Shown here piece by piece: positions 48,702 to 55,597 of a stretch of DNA of 64,000 nt (positions are counted from its first letter, which is position 1; the number at the start of each line of letters is the position of its first letter). This stretch comes from a virus, in IMG/VR virus record IMGVR_UViG_3300044910_000908, positions 17,068 to 81,067 of that record. One strand, given 5' to 3'. The notes below the pieces were generated by a model. That model searched no databases and was not told the origin of the DNA. It saw only the letters and a program-made list of their open reading frames with translations. The position numbers and the translations under genes are program-made.

Positions 48702-48974
48702 TTATTTATGTTGCTGTTTTTTAAATAATCTATCTAATTTTTCGTTAACGTCTGCGGAATATTGAGCAGCACGATTTGCTGCTTGTTCAGCTCTACTTGC
48801 TTTAACTTGAGCATCTTGAGCTGCCATTTTAGCATCATTTGCACTCAAATTAGCTGCATCAACACGACCACTTACACTATCAATTTGACTTTGTAAATTT
48901 TCAATATCACTAGTTGATGCACAACCAAACATAACAATTGACATTACTAAAATCATTAAACTTTTTACTACCAT
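48702..48974 (-). CDS. Lpp/OprI-like outer-membrane lipoprotein
   Basis: 90 aa. Signal peptide with lipobox MFGC (about 15-18), then an uninterrupted Ala-rich heptad helix (SQIDSVSGRVDAANLSANDAKMAAQDAQ and on) ending NEKLDRLFKKQQHK, the plan of Lpp and Pseudomonas OprI. Host Lpp links outer membrane and murein. A phage copy could replace or compete with it, affecting lysis or envelope stability (inference). Terminator and RBS AGGAGAAATAGA frame it as a stand-alone gene. Confidence 0.75.
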   Translation of the reverse strand: MVVKSLMILVMSIVMFGCASTSDIENLQSQIDSVSGRVDAANLSANDAKMAAQDAQVKASRAEQAANRAAQYSADVNEKLDRLFKKQQHK

Positions 48975-48998
48975 TCTATTTCTCCTAAAAATATAAAA

Positions 48999-49439
48999 TT
49001 ATTTAGCTTCTGCTCTCGCATAAAGCATTTTTGGTGCTTTTTCAAAATACAAAAATAAAGCAGGACATAACCATCCAGGAATATTAGGCAATTCAATATT
49101 TGGATGGTTCCAAACATACCAATTACCAACAATATCTCCTAAATACATTTTTCCTTCTTTAACCCATTTTCCTTCTAATTGATAACCTTCAAAAGGTTTA
49201 TCACTAAAAATTAATTTAAAACCTTTATCAGCATCTTTAATTGGTTGAGTAATATAATCAGTCACTAAATCAGTTCCAGATACTAATGCTTCATACTTCA
49301 AACCTACTCGTTCATCGTCAAATACCCAAACATCTTGTCCTTCTATCTGATTTCCTTCACCATCATCCATAACATAAGCTGTTCCAGATAATCGATAAGG
49401 ATAAATTTCTAACATCTTTGTTTTCTTTCTTCCAAACAT
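48999..49439 (-). CDS. DUF6717-like protein, 146 aa
   Basis: IYPYRLSGTAYVMDDGEG, VWVFDDERVGLKYEALVSGTD, FKLIFSDKPFEGYQLEGKWV, GNWYVWNH and GWLCPALFLYFEKAPKMLYARAEA follow the DUF6717 pattern (WVFDDE-x-VGL, GF-x-L-FS, GWLCPALF). Function unknown. A second possible start is MLEIYPYRL, eight codons in. Confidence 0.65.
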   Translation of the reverse strand: MFGRKKTKMLEIYPYRLSGTAYVMDDGEGNQIEGQDVWVFDDERVGLKYEALVSGTDLVTDYITQPIKDADKGFKLIFSDKPFEGYQLEGKWVKEGKMYLGDIVGNWYVWNHPNIELPNIPGWLCPALFLYFEKAPKMLYARAEAK

Positions 49440-49455
49440 ATAATGACTCTATTAT

Positions 49456-49559
49456 TGGAGCTCGAGAGAGGATTTGAACCTCCGACCGGCTGATTGTTCA
49501 ATACTCTCTTTAGAAAGCATTCAACAAATCAGCTGCTCTACCAACTGAGCTACTCGAGC
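49456..49559 (-). tRNA. tRNA (Thr-UGU or Val-UAC) with a 28-nt insertion in the anticodon loop
   Basis: 104 nt against the usual 76. Acceptor GCTCGAG / CTCGAGC, U73, encoded CCA, intact D arm (GCTC AGTTGGTA GAGC), anticodon stem GCTGA / TCAGC, variable loop CGGTC, T arm GGAGG TTCAAAT CCTCT. The anticodon loop is 35 nt instead of 7, the excess being a 9-bp hairpin (AATGCTTTC / GAGAGTATT, loop TAAA). Removing 28 nt gives a normal loop: TTTGTAA (Thr, UGU) or TTTACAA (Val, UAC), depending on the join. A late promoter element lies 10 bp upstream. Confidence 0.8.
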
Positions 49560-49568
49560 AATATTTTT

Positions 49569-49576
49569 TATTTATA
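49569..49576 (-). promoter_or_regulatory. Late promoter TATAAATA upstream of the insertion-bearing tRNA
   Basis: Exact element on the minus strand, 9 bp before the tRNA 5' end, a spacing that would start transcription at or near the mature 5' end. Confidence 0.55.
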
Positions 49577-49602
49577 ATATTTTAAAAGTAATGTAATAAC
49601 CA

Positions 49603-49743
49603 TTAACTTTCATTTACTCCACGTTTAGTTAATTCTTTTTTAATCAACGCGTTTCTTTTCTTTTTATTGCCGTAAGCTGCTTGCAATTTATCAATTTTCA
49701 TTGTTGCTAATACTTGACCATGTTTTGAAACTTTTGCTGACAT
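49603..49743 (-). CDS. Small basic protein, 46 aa
   Basis: MSAKVSKHGQVLATMKIDKL, rich in Lys, with NKKKRNALIKKELTKRG. Strong RBS AAGAGGAGAAGTTA. Probably nucleic acid binding. No family recognised. Confidence 0.6.
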   Translation of the reverse strand: MSAKVSKHGQVLATMKIDKLQAAYGNKKKRNALIKKELTKRGVNES

Positions 49744-49786
49744 TAACTTCTCCTCTTTGTTGTAATAAAATATTTCTTAATATTCT

Positions 49787-49948
49787 TTATATAGCAGAAA
49801 ACATTAAGAAATATTCTACATATTTCCTGTTGAAGTGTTTAACTTTTCTTTTATAAGAAGTTTTATCTTCTTCAACTTTTGGTTTATTAAATTGATGACA
49901 ATGTTTTGCCACAAAATTATTTATTATTGGTTTGTTTTTCTTTTTCAT
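49787..49948 (-). CDS. Small basic protein, DUF7230-like, 53 aa
   Basis: MKKKNKPIINNFVAKHCHQFNKP matches a pattern of small phage proteins (basic, N-x-VAKH-x-x-x-FN-x-P, then K-x-Y-x-RK-x-KH). The tail is NRKYVEYFLMFSAI. Strong RBS GGAGAAATTAAAT. Confidence 0.6.
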   Translation of the reverse strand: MKKKNKPIINNFVAKHCHQFNKPKVEEDKTSYKRKVKHFNRKYVEYFLMFSAI

Positions 49949-49950
49949 AT

Positions 49951-50115
49951 TTAATTTCTCCTATTATAACAATCTGATTGCCAATGACCATTATTATTTA
50001 TATGACATATTTTTTCACTTGACATATTAGGTAATTTTACATCCATAACATAACCAAGTGATACTATCAATATCAATAATGTAAGTAGTATTAATTTTAT
50101 TGTAAATTTATCCAT
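49951..50115 (-). CDS. Single-pass membrane protein, 54 aa
   Basis: Start at MDKFTIKLILL behind AGAGAATGCAAAG. One TM helix (LILLTLLILIVSLGYV) and a C-terminal C-x9-C pair. Overlaps the upstream gene by 8 bp. Confidence 0.55.
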   Translation of the reverse strand: MDKFTIKLILLTLLILIVSLGYVMDVKLPNMSSEKICHINNNGHWQSDCYNRRN

Positions 50116-50293
50116 CTTTGCATTCTCTTTGCCAAACAACGTGATTACTATTATTTCCTTTAACATATACAACACACTGTTGTAATCCTGCTTTTGCCAT
50201 TTGTTCATTTTCTGTTTTGCTTATATTGTCTGATATAAGCAAATAAATTAGAAAGAAAATTATACAAAAAATTAAATAATTATTTTTATCCAT
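50108..50293 (-). CDS. Single-pass membrane protein with C-x-x-VWQREC tail, 61 aa
   Basis: TM helix (YLIFCIIFFLIYLLI), then GLQQCVVYVKGNN and VVWQREC. The tail resembles that of the 77-aa protein at 59198-59431 (GLKEC...VWQEEC), so the two are related. The cysteines probably pair outside the membrane. Confidence 0.6.
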   Translation of the reverse strand: MDKNNYLIFCIIFFLIYLLISDNISKTENEQMAKAGLQQCVVYVKGNNSNHVVWQRECKDG

Positions 50294-50727
50294 TAAACAA
50301 TTCTCGCTTCTTCAAATTTAACTAATAATTTGCCAATACTATCATTATTCTGTTTAACTAAATAATATCCATAATAATAATCGCATATACCATCAATAAT
50401 TCCTTTATCTAATTGTGTTCCTATTTCATAGGGTGGTTCAACATTATTTTCTTCAAACCATTTTTTTCGTTCTTTTTGTAAATAATCATTAGCTATATAA
50501 TCTAAATCATCCAATGCGTTTACAAATTGTAAATCTACATCCCAACCATAATGGGTATCTAAATATTTCCCAATTTCATATCCATCGGATATTGAAGAAT
50601 ATCGATAACCATCTATCAGTATAGATAAATCGCATCCATGCTCTTTTGAAAAAGGTTCAAATGCTTTTTGTAGTAATTCAATTGTTTCTGTTGGTGCTTT
50701 AGGATATTTATCCATTGGATGTGTCAT
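50293..50727 (-). CDS. Unknown protein, 144 aa
   Basis: Acidic, helical, Tyr-rich C-terminus (GICDYYYGYYLVKQ). RBS GAGGAAATAAAT. No motif recognised. Confidence 0.6.
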   Translation of the reverse strand: MTHPMDKYPKAPTETIELLQKAFEPFSKEHGCDLSILIDGYRYSSISDGYEIGKYLDTHYGWDVDLQFVNALDDLDYIANDYLQKERKKWFEENNVEPPYEIGTQLDKGIIDGICDYYYGYYLVKQNNDSIGKLLVKFEEARIV

Positions 50728-50729
50728 AT

Positions 50730-50939
50730 TTATTTCCTCGTTTTAACTTTAAATAAGGTTGGACCTTCAATTAATACTTTTTCACATTTAAAATTTATCT
50801 GACTTGACGATAAATTAGTAAATACAACTTTTTCGTCTGATAAACATTTACTTTGGCTAATTGTAATTTCTTCTTCTGTTGGTTTTCTTTCAACAGAGGA
50901 ACATCCAACAACTAATAAAATTAATATTAAATATCTCAT
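50730..50939 (-). CDS. Small lipoprotein, 69 aa
   Basis: Signal peptide with lipobox LVVGC (about 9-13), then CSSVERKPTEEEITIS-type mature part with two further cysteines. The RBS is poor; translation may be coupled to the upstream kinase gene, whose stop overlaps its start region by 1 bp. Confidence 0.6.
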   Translation of the reverse strand: MRYLILILLVVGCSSVERKPTEEEITISQSKCLSDEKVVFTNLSSSQINFKCEKVLIEGPTLFKVKTRK

Positions 50940-51448
50940 TATAAATATTTTTTAATAAATTCAAATTTTACTTCATTGCTATTAACATCAATATAAGAAC
51001 AATTAAATTTATTTAAAATACTTTTAATTTCTTCAGATAATTCTTGTGATTGAGCTTCATCTTGATTTCTACCAATTTGCTGATATTCATGTGTTCTATG
51101 TAAAAAGAAATTAATGTTCTCATAAGAATTAAAAATTTCAGAAGTTAATTCAGCAAGTAAAGGATAATAAGATAATTCCTTTGATTGATAAGCAATATTC
51201 ATAATTAAAGGACTATCAGTAATTACATAATCCACCTTACCTTGCAATCTTAATAATCTTCTATGTTGCTTAGCAAAAATATATAACTGGTCAGAAAATA
51301 AATTCTGACGTTCTTCCCATACTGCATCCTTAGCATATTCAGTAATCTCCTCTACATTATATCCTGCTATTTTCATATCAGCAAAAATGCGAGCTCTTAA
51401 AGTTGATTTACCACTACCAGGAGCCCCGATTAGATTAATGATTTTCAT
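50939..51448 (-). CDS. P-loop nucleotide kinase-like protein
   Basis: 169 aa. Walker A IGAPGSGKST (6-15), then IITDSPLIMNIAY (DRSP-type motif with the catalytic Asp, about 75-87), a HRTHEYQQIGRNQDEAQ lid-like stretch. The pattern fits AAA_28/NadR-type or deoxynucleoside/gluconate-like kinases; the substrate is not readable. RBS AGGTAGTATA. Confidence 0.7.
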   Translation of the reverse strand: MKIINLIGAPGSGKSTLRARIFADMKIAGYNVEEITEYAKDAVWEERQNLFSDQLYIFAKQHRRLLRLQGKVDYVITDSPLIMNIAYQSKELSYYPLLAELTSEIFNSYENINFFLHRTHEYQQIGRNQDEAQSQELSEEIKSILNKFNCSYIDVNSNEVKFEFIKKYL

Positions 51449-51451
51449 ATA

Positions 51452-51763
51452 CTACCCTAATATGCTTGTTAAAATATTTTCAGGAATACTGCTGTCATCA
51501 ACAGAACAAACTCCTTCATAATTAAAATGAACTGGAGTATTATCATTGTAATAATATTCTCCGCCTTTCCATCCTTCAAAGTGATGATTAACAGCATCTT
51601 TAAGATAATCTAACATTTGTTGGATAGTAATATCATTTTCATTTGGTGGAAAACTTACATGATCATAATATCCTCTATGAGCATGTGGATAACCAAATCC
51701 AAAAGCACAAACTTTATCTTTTGGCTGAGTTTCTAAAAGCATTCTTAATTCTTTTATAGTCAT
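51452..51763 (-). CDS. Unknown protein, 103 aa
   Basis: LRMLLETQPKDKVCAFGFGYPHAHRGYYD and WKGGEYYYNDNTPVHFNYEG; a pattern I associate with small phage proteins, but no function. RBS GAGGATGATTAA. Confidence 0.6.
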   Translation of the reverse strand: MTIKELRMLLETQPKDKVCAFGFGYPHAHRGYYDHVSFPPNENDITIQQMLDYLKDAVNHHFEGWKGGEYYYNDNTPVHFNYEGVCSVDDSSIPENILTSILG

Positions 51764-51964
51764 TTAATCATCCTCTCCTCTATCCCAATTCAAATTAAGT
51801 GCCTCTTGATAACCATCCATAAATATTCCATTTCTCCATTCATCAAATTGGGCAAAATCGATTTTGCGCTGTTTAACTAATTCAAACACCGTTTCAGGAG
51901 TCATTTGTTTAATTTCAAAATCATAAAATGAACCATCTGATAATGTTATTTGTATACAACTCAT
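51764..51964 (-). CDS. Small unknown protein, 66 aa
   Basis: Acidic, with MTPETVFELVKQRKIDFAQFDEW. RBS AGAGGATATAGAA. Confidence 0.6.
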   Translation of the reverse strand: MSCIQITLSDGSFYDFEIKQMTPETVFELVKQRKIDFAQFDEWRNGIFMDGYQEALNLNWDRGEDD

Positions 51965-51994
51965 TTCTATATCCTCTTATTAATCTATGAGTAT

Positions 51995-52023
51995 ATAATA
52001 TACCAAAACTATTAAAAAGTAAA
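51995..52023 (-). promoter_or_regulatory. Early promoter
   Basis: TTTACT, 17-bp spacer, TATTAT reading leftward. Confidence 0.65.
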
Positions 52024-52026
52024 TAT

Positions 52027-52305
52027 TTAAATTTGATATTTGAATTTACTTAACAATTTATTTGCTTCTTCTTTATTATTTTCCAATACTGCTTTTAGAT
52101 CTTGCTCATGTTTTGCTTCTAAAATATTTAATTGTTCTTTAAGCTTTAATCCAGCTTCTTCAGGAATAATGAATTGAGGTCTAAATAACGCATTTCCATA
52201 ACTTCCGATTTTTACTAAACCATCATCTCTCACTTCATCAATAACACCGCATAATAAATATGGAAATCTATCATACTTCCAAAATGCCATTAAATTTTTA
52301 TCCAT
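52027..52305 (-). CDS. Unknown protein, 92 aa
   Basis: N-terminal small beta domain (MAFWKYDRFPYLLCGVIDEV, ALFRPQFI) and a C-terminal coiled coil (AKHEQDLKAVLENNKEEANKLL). RBS GAGGTAAAATCTA. Confidence 0.6.
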   Translation of the reverse strand: MDKNLMAFWKYDRFPYLLCGVIDEVRDDGLVKIGSYGNALFRPQFIIPEEAGLKLKEQLNILEAKHEQDLKAVLENNKEEANKLLSKFKYQI

Positions 52306-52519
52306 TAGATTTTACCTCTTCAAAATAAAAATGCAACGTTTGTTCTTTAGAAATTTGTTTATAACATCTTGCAATGTCACAACGAAAACTATCCATTCTG
52401 AATAAACATAATTGACATTTTTCATTTAAAGTAGATGAAACCATTTTTACTAATGGTCCACCACCTACGTAGTGTGCTTCACCAATTTTGAAACCATTAA
52501 CTGTTATATCTTCTGACAT
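52298..52519 (-). CDS. Small cysteine-rich protein, 73 aa
   Basis: NEKCQLCLFRMDSFRCDIARC gives four closely spaced cysteines, probably a metal or iron-sulphur type site. Preceded by GEAHYVGGGPLVKM. RBS AGAGAATATAAC. Confidence 0.6.
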   Translation of the reverse strand: MSEDITVNGFKIGEAHYVGGGPLVKMVSSTLNEKCQLCLFRMDSFRCDIARCYKQISKEQTLHFYFEEVKSNG

Positions 52520-52803
52520 GTTATATTCTCTTCATCTGTTTGTGTAAATAAAAAAGCTTCTGATTTACTATCATTATACATCACAATCTCGTAAAAGTAA
52601 ATATCTTTTTTATTTAAAACACCTCTAAAAGACTTATCAATATTCAGCATTTGCGGTAAATTTGCAACTTGATTAAAGAATTTTACAACTCTATCTCTAT
52701 AAGTTTCTGAACTATCTTGAGCTAATTTGATTGTTACTCTGGTGGGAGTAATAGTCAATTTAAATCGACTATTACCTTTATCTTGAATTTCTAATGTTTT
52801 CAT
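52504..52803 (-). CDS. Unknown protein, 99 aa
   Basis: Alpha/beta, starts MKTLEIQDKGNSRFKLT, with a YDSKSEAFLF region. Single gene directly behind the early promoter at 52839-52866. Confidence 0.6.
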   Translation of the reverse strand: MKTLEIQDKGNSRFKLTITPTRVTIKLAQDSSETYRDRVVKFFNQVANLPQMLNIDKSFRGVLNKKDIYFYEIVMYNDSKSEAFLFTQTDEENITCQKI

Positions 52804-52838
52804 CTTTTTATATACTCTTTTTTCATCGAATTTGAAAT

Positions 52839-52866
52839 ATTATACACTAAATCCCAAAAAAGTAAA
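52839..52866 (-). promoter_or_regulatory. Early promoter
   Basis: TTTACT, 16-bp spacer, TATAAT reading leftward, overlapping the end of the deacetylase gene region. Confidence 0.65.
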
Positions 52867-52873
52867 ACTATTT

Positions 52874-54064
52874 TTAATAAAATCTCAAAATTGTTTTATA
52901 GGTATTGGCTAATGGAGCAGGCATAGTCATTAAAACTTTATTAACCGTTTCTACTTTTACATTATTATCCTGTAAATATTGTAGAACTTGTTCATATTGA
53001 ATTAATGGATAATTTTCATCAGTTGTAGTTTCAGGGTAAAATGAATGAAAATTTAATATTAACCATTCATTATTGGCTATGGCATTGTCAATCCACTTCT
53101 CAATCAACCCTACTGGTGTCCATTTATCAACACTAATTCTATTGATATTGGTTCTATCCACTATTGGTAAAATATTATTCATTCCATCAATATTTAACAT
53201 TGCTAAATAATTACTTTTTACAACATTAGCAACTCTATCATTATGAATACCATTAGGATAAGCGAATACTGAATTCCCCTTAGTATTGTTAGATGTTAAG
53301 TAATTTTTAGTAGTGGAAATAATAGAACTTAATTTAGTAGCTGATACAGTTTTAAGATTGTATTTTACTGAATGTCCGCCAATTTCCCAATTTGAACTAT
53401 TAATCTGATTGAATTCTGTAGTTGATATAAATGGAGATGTATTAAAAACATTCTCATCAATATAAATACTTGTGTCAATATTATAACTTTGAGATAATTG
53501 TAAAGCATCCATTATTGTTTCATTGCCATCATCTATAGTTATTGAAACAATTGGATTAGTTCCTGTGCTAGGAATAATTTCTAAATTTGAAATTTGTGCT
53601 GAAATTCTGGATCCGCCTCTATCTCGCAATCTCCACATAAATGAATTAATTTGAGATGCATTAGGAGAACCGTATTTGTATAATTCACTAAAAGGAATAA
53701 CCACATTTATCCATTGATTATTAGTAGGAGATTGAATATGCCAACTTAAATCAATTTCATATGTATTATTAAAATCAGTTCCAGAACTTGAAAACATTAA
53801 AGAAAATTCATCTAATTGGGACCAATCAGAAACTTTAATTCTTGCTCTAATACCTGATTTTTCGATAGAAATAGGAGTATCATAATAAGAAAAAACTCCA
53901 GAATATTCCATCCATCCTGTAGTGTTTAAAGAAATAATATTAGAAGTTGTATTAACTGAATACGACGTGTAATCATAATATTGATATAATTCCTGTTTTA
54001 CAATTTTACTATATGTTAATGTTGGCAATAACATTAACATAATAAATACTATTTTTTTAATCAT
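52874..54064 (-). CDS. Secreted polysaccharide deacetylase with beta-sandwich domain
   Basis: 396 aa. Signal peptide MIKKIVFIMLMLLPTLTYS, then a beta-sandwich (about 25-165) of carbohydrate-binding type, then a NodB-like domain: VSITIDDGNETIMDAL (motif 1, about 172-187), EIGGHSVKYNL (motif 2, where the usual H-S-x-x-H has Tyr in place of the second His), SVFAYPNGIHND (motif 3), and LILNFHSF (motif 5). The enzyme removes N-acetyl groups from surface polysaccharides. The missing second metal-binding His may mean altered or lost activity. RBS AAGGAGATTAGAATAT. Confidence 0.8.
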   Translation of the reverse strand: MIKKIVFIMLMLLPTLTYSKIVKQELYQYYDYTSYSVNTTSNIISLNTTGWMEYSGVFSYYDTPISIEKSGIRARIKVSDWSQLDEFSLMFSSSGTDFNNTYEIDLSWHIQSPTNNQWINVVIPFSELYKYGSPNASQINSFMWRLRDRGGSRISAQISNLEIIPSTGTNPIVSITIDDGNETIMDALQLSQSYNIDTSIYIDENVFNTSPFISTTEFNQINSSNWEIGGHSVKYNLKTVSATKLSSIISTTKNYLTSNNTKGNSVFAYPNGIHNDRVANVVKSNYLAMLNIDGMNNILPIVDRTNINRISVDKWTPVGLIEKWIDNAIANNEWLILNFHSFYPETTTDENYPLIQYEQVLQYLQDNNVKVETVNKVLMTMPAPLANTYKTILRFY

Positions 54065-54153
54065 ATATTCTAATCTCCTTTATTAATATCTCGTAAAATT
54101 AATCTTCTAAATTTCTTATCAACATCATGAGACCAAACTCTATGATTTAAAAT

Positions 54154-54284
54154 AAGAATGCTCTGCTGACACGGAGGGACTCGAACCCCCAACCCTCTGA
54201 TTAAGTGAAGAACTCTCTATCCATGAAAGTTCTTGGGTCAGTCAGATGCACTGCCATTGTGCTACATGTCAGCAGAGCATTCTT
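54154..54284 (-). repeat. 18-bp inverted repeat extending a tRNA acceptor stem
   Basis: Arms AAGAATGCTCTGCTGACA (54154-54171) and its exact complement (54267-54284). The inner part is the acceptor stem of the tRNA at 54166-54271; the outer 12-13 bp lie beyond the tRNA ends. Confidence 0.8.
54166..54271 (-). tRNA. tRNA-Asn(GUU), with a 34-nt insertion in the anticodon loop
   Basis: Acceptor TGACATG / CGTGTCA, G73 (the Asn discriminator), D arm GCAC AATGGCA GTGC, anticodon stem TCTGA / TCAGA, variable loop GGGTT, T arm GGGGG TTCGAGT CCCTC. No CCA is encoded. The loop is 41 nt instead of 7; the excess is a 10-bp hairpin (AAGAACTTTC / GAGAGTTCTT, loop ATGGATA). Joining CTG to TTAA restores the Asn loop CTGTTAA. 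The related CTTTC/GAGAG arms also occur in the tRNA at 49456. The acceptor stem is extended by an 18-bp inverted repeat. Confidence 0.8.
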
Positions 54285-54312
54285 TATATACTTTTATTTA
54301 TTAAAAATCCGG

Positions 54313-54350
54313 GGACTCCAGTTTGAGCATTGTTAAGAGGCTTGAAGTCC
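54313..54350 (-). other. 8-bp hairpin between a tRNA and the 113-aa gene
   Basis: GGACTCCA (54313-54320) pairs with TGAAGTCC (54343-54350) with one G-U. Read leftward a CCGGATTTTT follows, so it may be a terminator for the unit upstream. The gap 54285-54364 holds nothing else recognisable. Confidence 0.4.
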
Positions 54351-54364
54351 AATTGTTATTTTAT

Positions 54365-54463
54365 TTATTCAATAAAATTAATCTTAAAACAAACTCTGCC
54401 TTTAAATGATTTCCACCAAGTAATAACAAAACTATCAGCTTTTTCAATTTGCTCTTTTTCAGA
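54365..54463 (-). other. In-frame open extension behind the stop of the 113-aa gene
   Basis: After the TAA at 54464-54466 the same frame stays open for 32 codons (EKEQIEKADSFVITWWKSF and on, ending KINFIE) before the next stop. The composition looks coding. See the finding on possible readthrough or truncation. Confidence 0.35.
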
Positions 54464-54805
54464 TTAAGCTCTATGCTTAAACTTATCAACAAAAATGTCA
54501 ATACCTTTAAGAAATAAAAATACACTGAAAAGACCAATATATGTTCCTATACATATCAACCCTAGACCCAAACTAGTAACTTCTGGCCATATTTGTTCTG
54601 GATGATACCCACCTATTACTATAATTCCAAGACAAATGATGGGCCAAATTAACAAACAAAATACGAATACAGATAAAAGTGATAGTTTAAAAGCTCCAAC
54701 GAAAACTTGTCTAACATATTTACAAAAATTTTCACTAGGATAGACATGATCAAAACTAGCTAATTTATAATGTAAGGAAGATTTTTTAAAATTTAAAGTT
54801 TTCAT
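54464..54805 (-). CDS. Two-TM membrane protein, 113 aa
   Basis: Hydrophobic segments LSVFVFCLLIWPIICLGIIVI and LGLICIGTYIGLFSVFLFL, ending DKFKHRA before TAA. Its stop may be a recent truncation. Overlaps the upstream gene by 4 bp. Confidence 0.65.
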   Translation of the reverse strand: MKTLNFKKSSLHYKLASFDHVYPSENFCKYVRQVFVGAFKLSLLSVFVFCLLIWPIICLGIIVIGGYHPEQIWPEVTSLGLGLICIGTYIGLFSVFLFLKGIDIFVDKFKHRA

Positions 54806-55200
54806 TTTATATTACTCATTTTGTAAAAGGTTTTTTCAGTTATTGTAAAACTGCCATTCGTCAATAACTTTTTTTGCATTCCATATTTTTTCATCAACTC
54901 ATAAACATTTATTGTTGTATCAGTTTCTGCTTGATTGCCAAATTCTTTTAACTTAAACCAACTAATATGAACAACTTTCCAAGCATAATAGAAAAAATGA
55001 TTAATATAAATTATATCCTTTTCTCTTTCAGTCAACTCCAAATCTTCTAATAAAGATTGATATTGAATATCAACTTCACCATAAGGGAATCCAACTGAAT
55101 CAGAATTATTCATTATATAATAACTTCTAGCAACTGAAATAATTTTTGATAATTTTGTTTCTTCAGTAGCAGCAATTTTAAAAGCAGTCTCAACGTTCAT
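54802..55200 (-). CDS. Unknown protein, 132 aa
   Basis: Start at MNVETAFKIAATEE (a GTG precedes it, inside the RBS GGAGATAA region). Helical, soluble. First gene behind the early promoter at 55227-55255. Confidence 0.6.
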   Translation of the reverse strand: MNVETAFKIAATEETKLSKIISVARSYYIMNNSDSVGFPYGEVDIQYQSLLEDLELTEREKDIIYINHFFYYAWKVVHISWFKLKEFGNQAETDTTINVYELMKKYGMQKKLLTNGSFTITEKTFYKMSNIK

Positions 55201-55226
55201 CACTTATCTCCAATTTGTTAAGATAA

Positions 55227-55255
55227 ATTATATAATACTTCTCGTTAAAAGTAAA
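55227..55255 (-). promoter_or_regulatory. Early promoter
   Basis: TTTACT, 17-bp spacer, TATAAT reading leftward. Confidence 0.7.
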
Positions 55256-55258
55256 CAA

Positions 55259-55585
55259 TTATTTTTCTTTACCTGCATTTAAATTAAATACATCTTCAAT
55301 TCTACTATCAACAAAAGCTTCTTCAAGTTTATATCTCCAAACAGCAAAACCAGCCTCTTTTAAATCTTCAACTAATTTAATTGTTCTTACACTTAAATCA
55401 TCTCTATCTTGAGAATGACCTGTCATGAATGTATCATATTTAGAACGTTCTTCAGTATCATTTTCTCGTTTCTTCATTAATAAATCAGCTACTTTGAAAT
55501 TATGTTTCTTTGCAAGTTGTGAAGCTTCTTGCAATCTTTCATCAAAAACTGGTTCAATTGTAATATGACATTCTAGATACAGCAT
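55259..55585 (-). CDS. Unknown protein, 108 aa
   Basis: LYLECHITIEPVFDERLQEASQLAKKHNFKVADLLM and DTFMTGHSQDRDDL. Alpha/beta. The ECHITIEP stretch is a known phage-protein pattern, but no function is assigned. RBS AGAGGAGAATTAA. Confidence 0.6.
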   Translation of the reverse strand: MLYLECHITIEPVFDERLQEASQLAKKHNFKVADLLMKKRENDTEERSKYDTFMTGHSQDRDDLSVRTIKLVEDLKEAGFAVWRYKLEEAFVDSRIEDVFNLNAGKEK

Positions 55586-55597
55586 TTAATTCTCCTC

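Noticed and set aside
49456-49559. Group I intron in the tRNA
   Set aside because: The insertion is only 28 nt, far too short for a group I or II intron.
54365-54463. Separate gene downstream of the 113-aa protein
   Set aside because: It has no start codon of its own and is only open in frame with the upstream gene.
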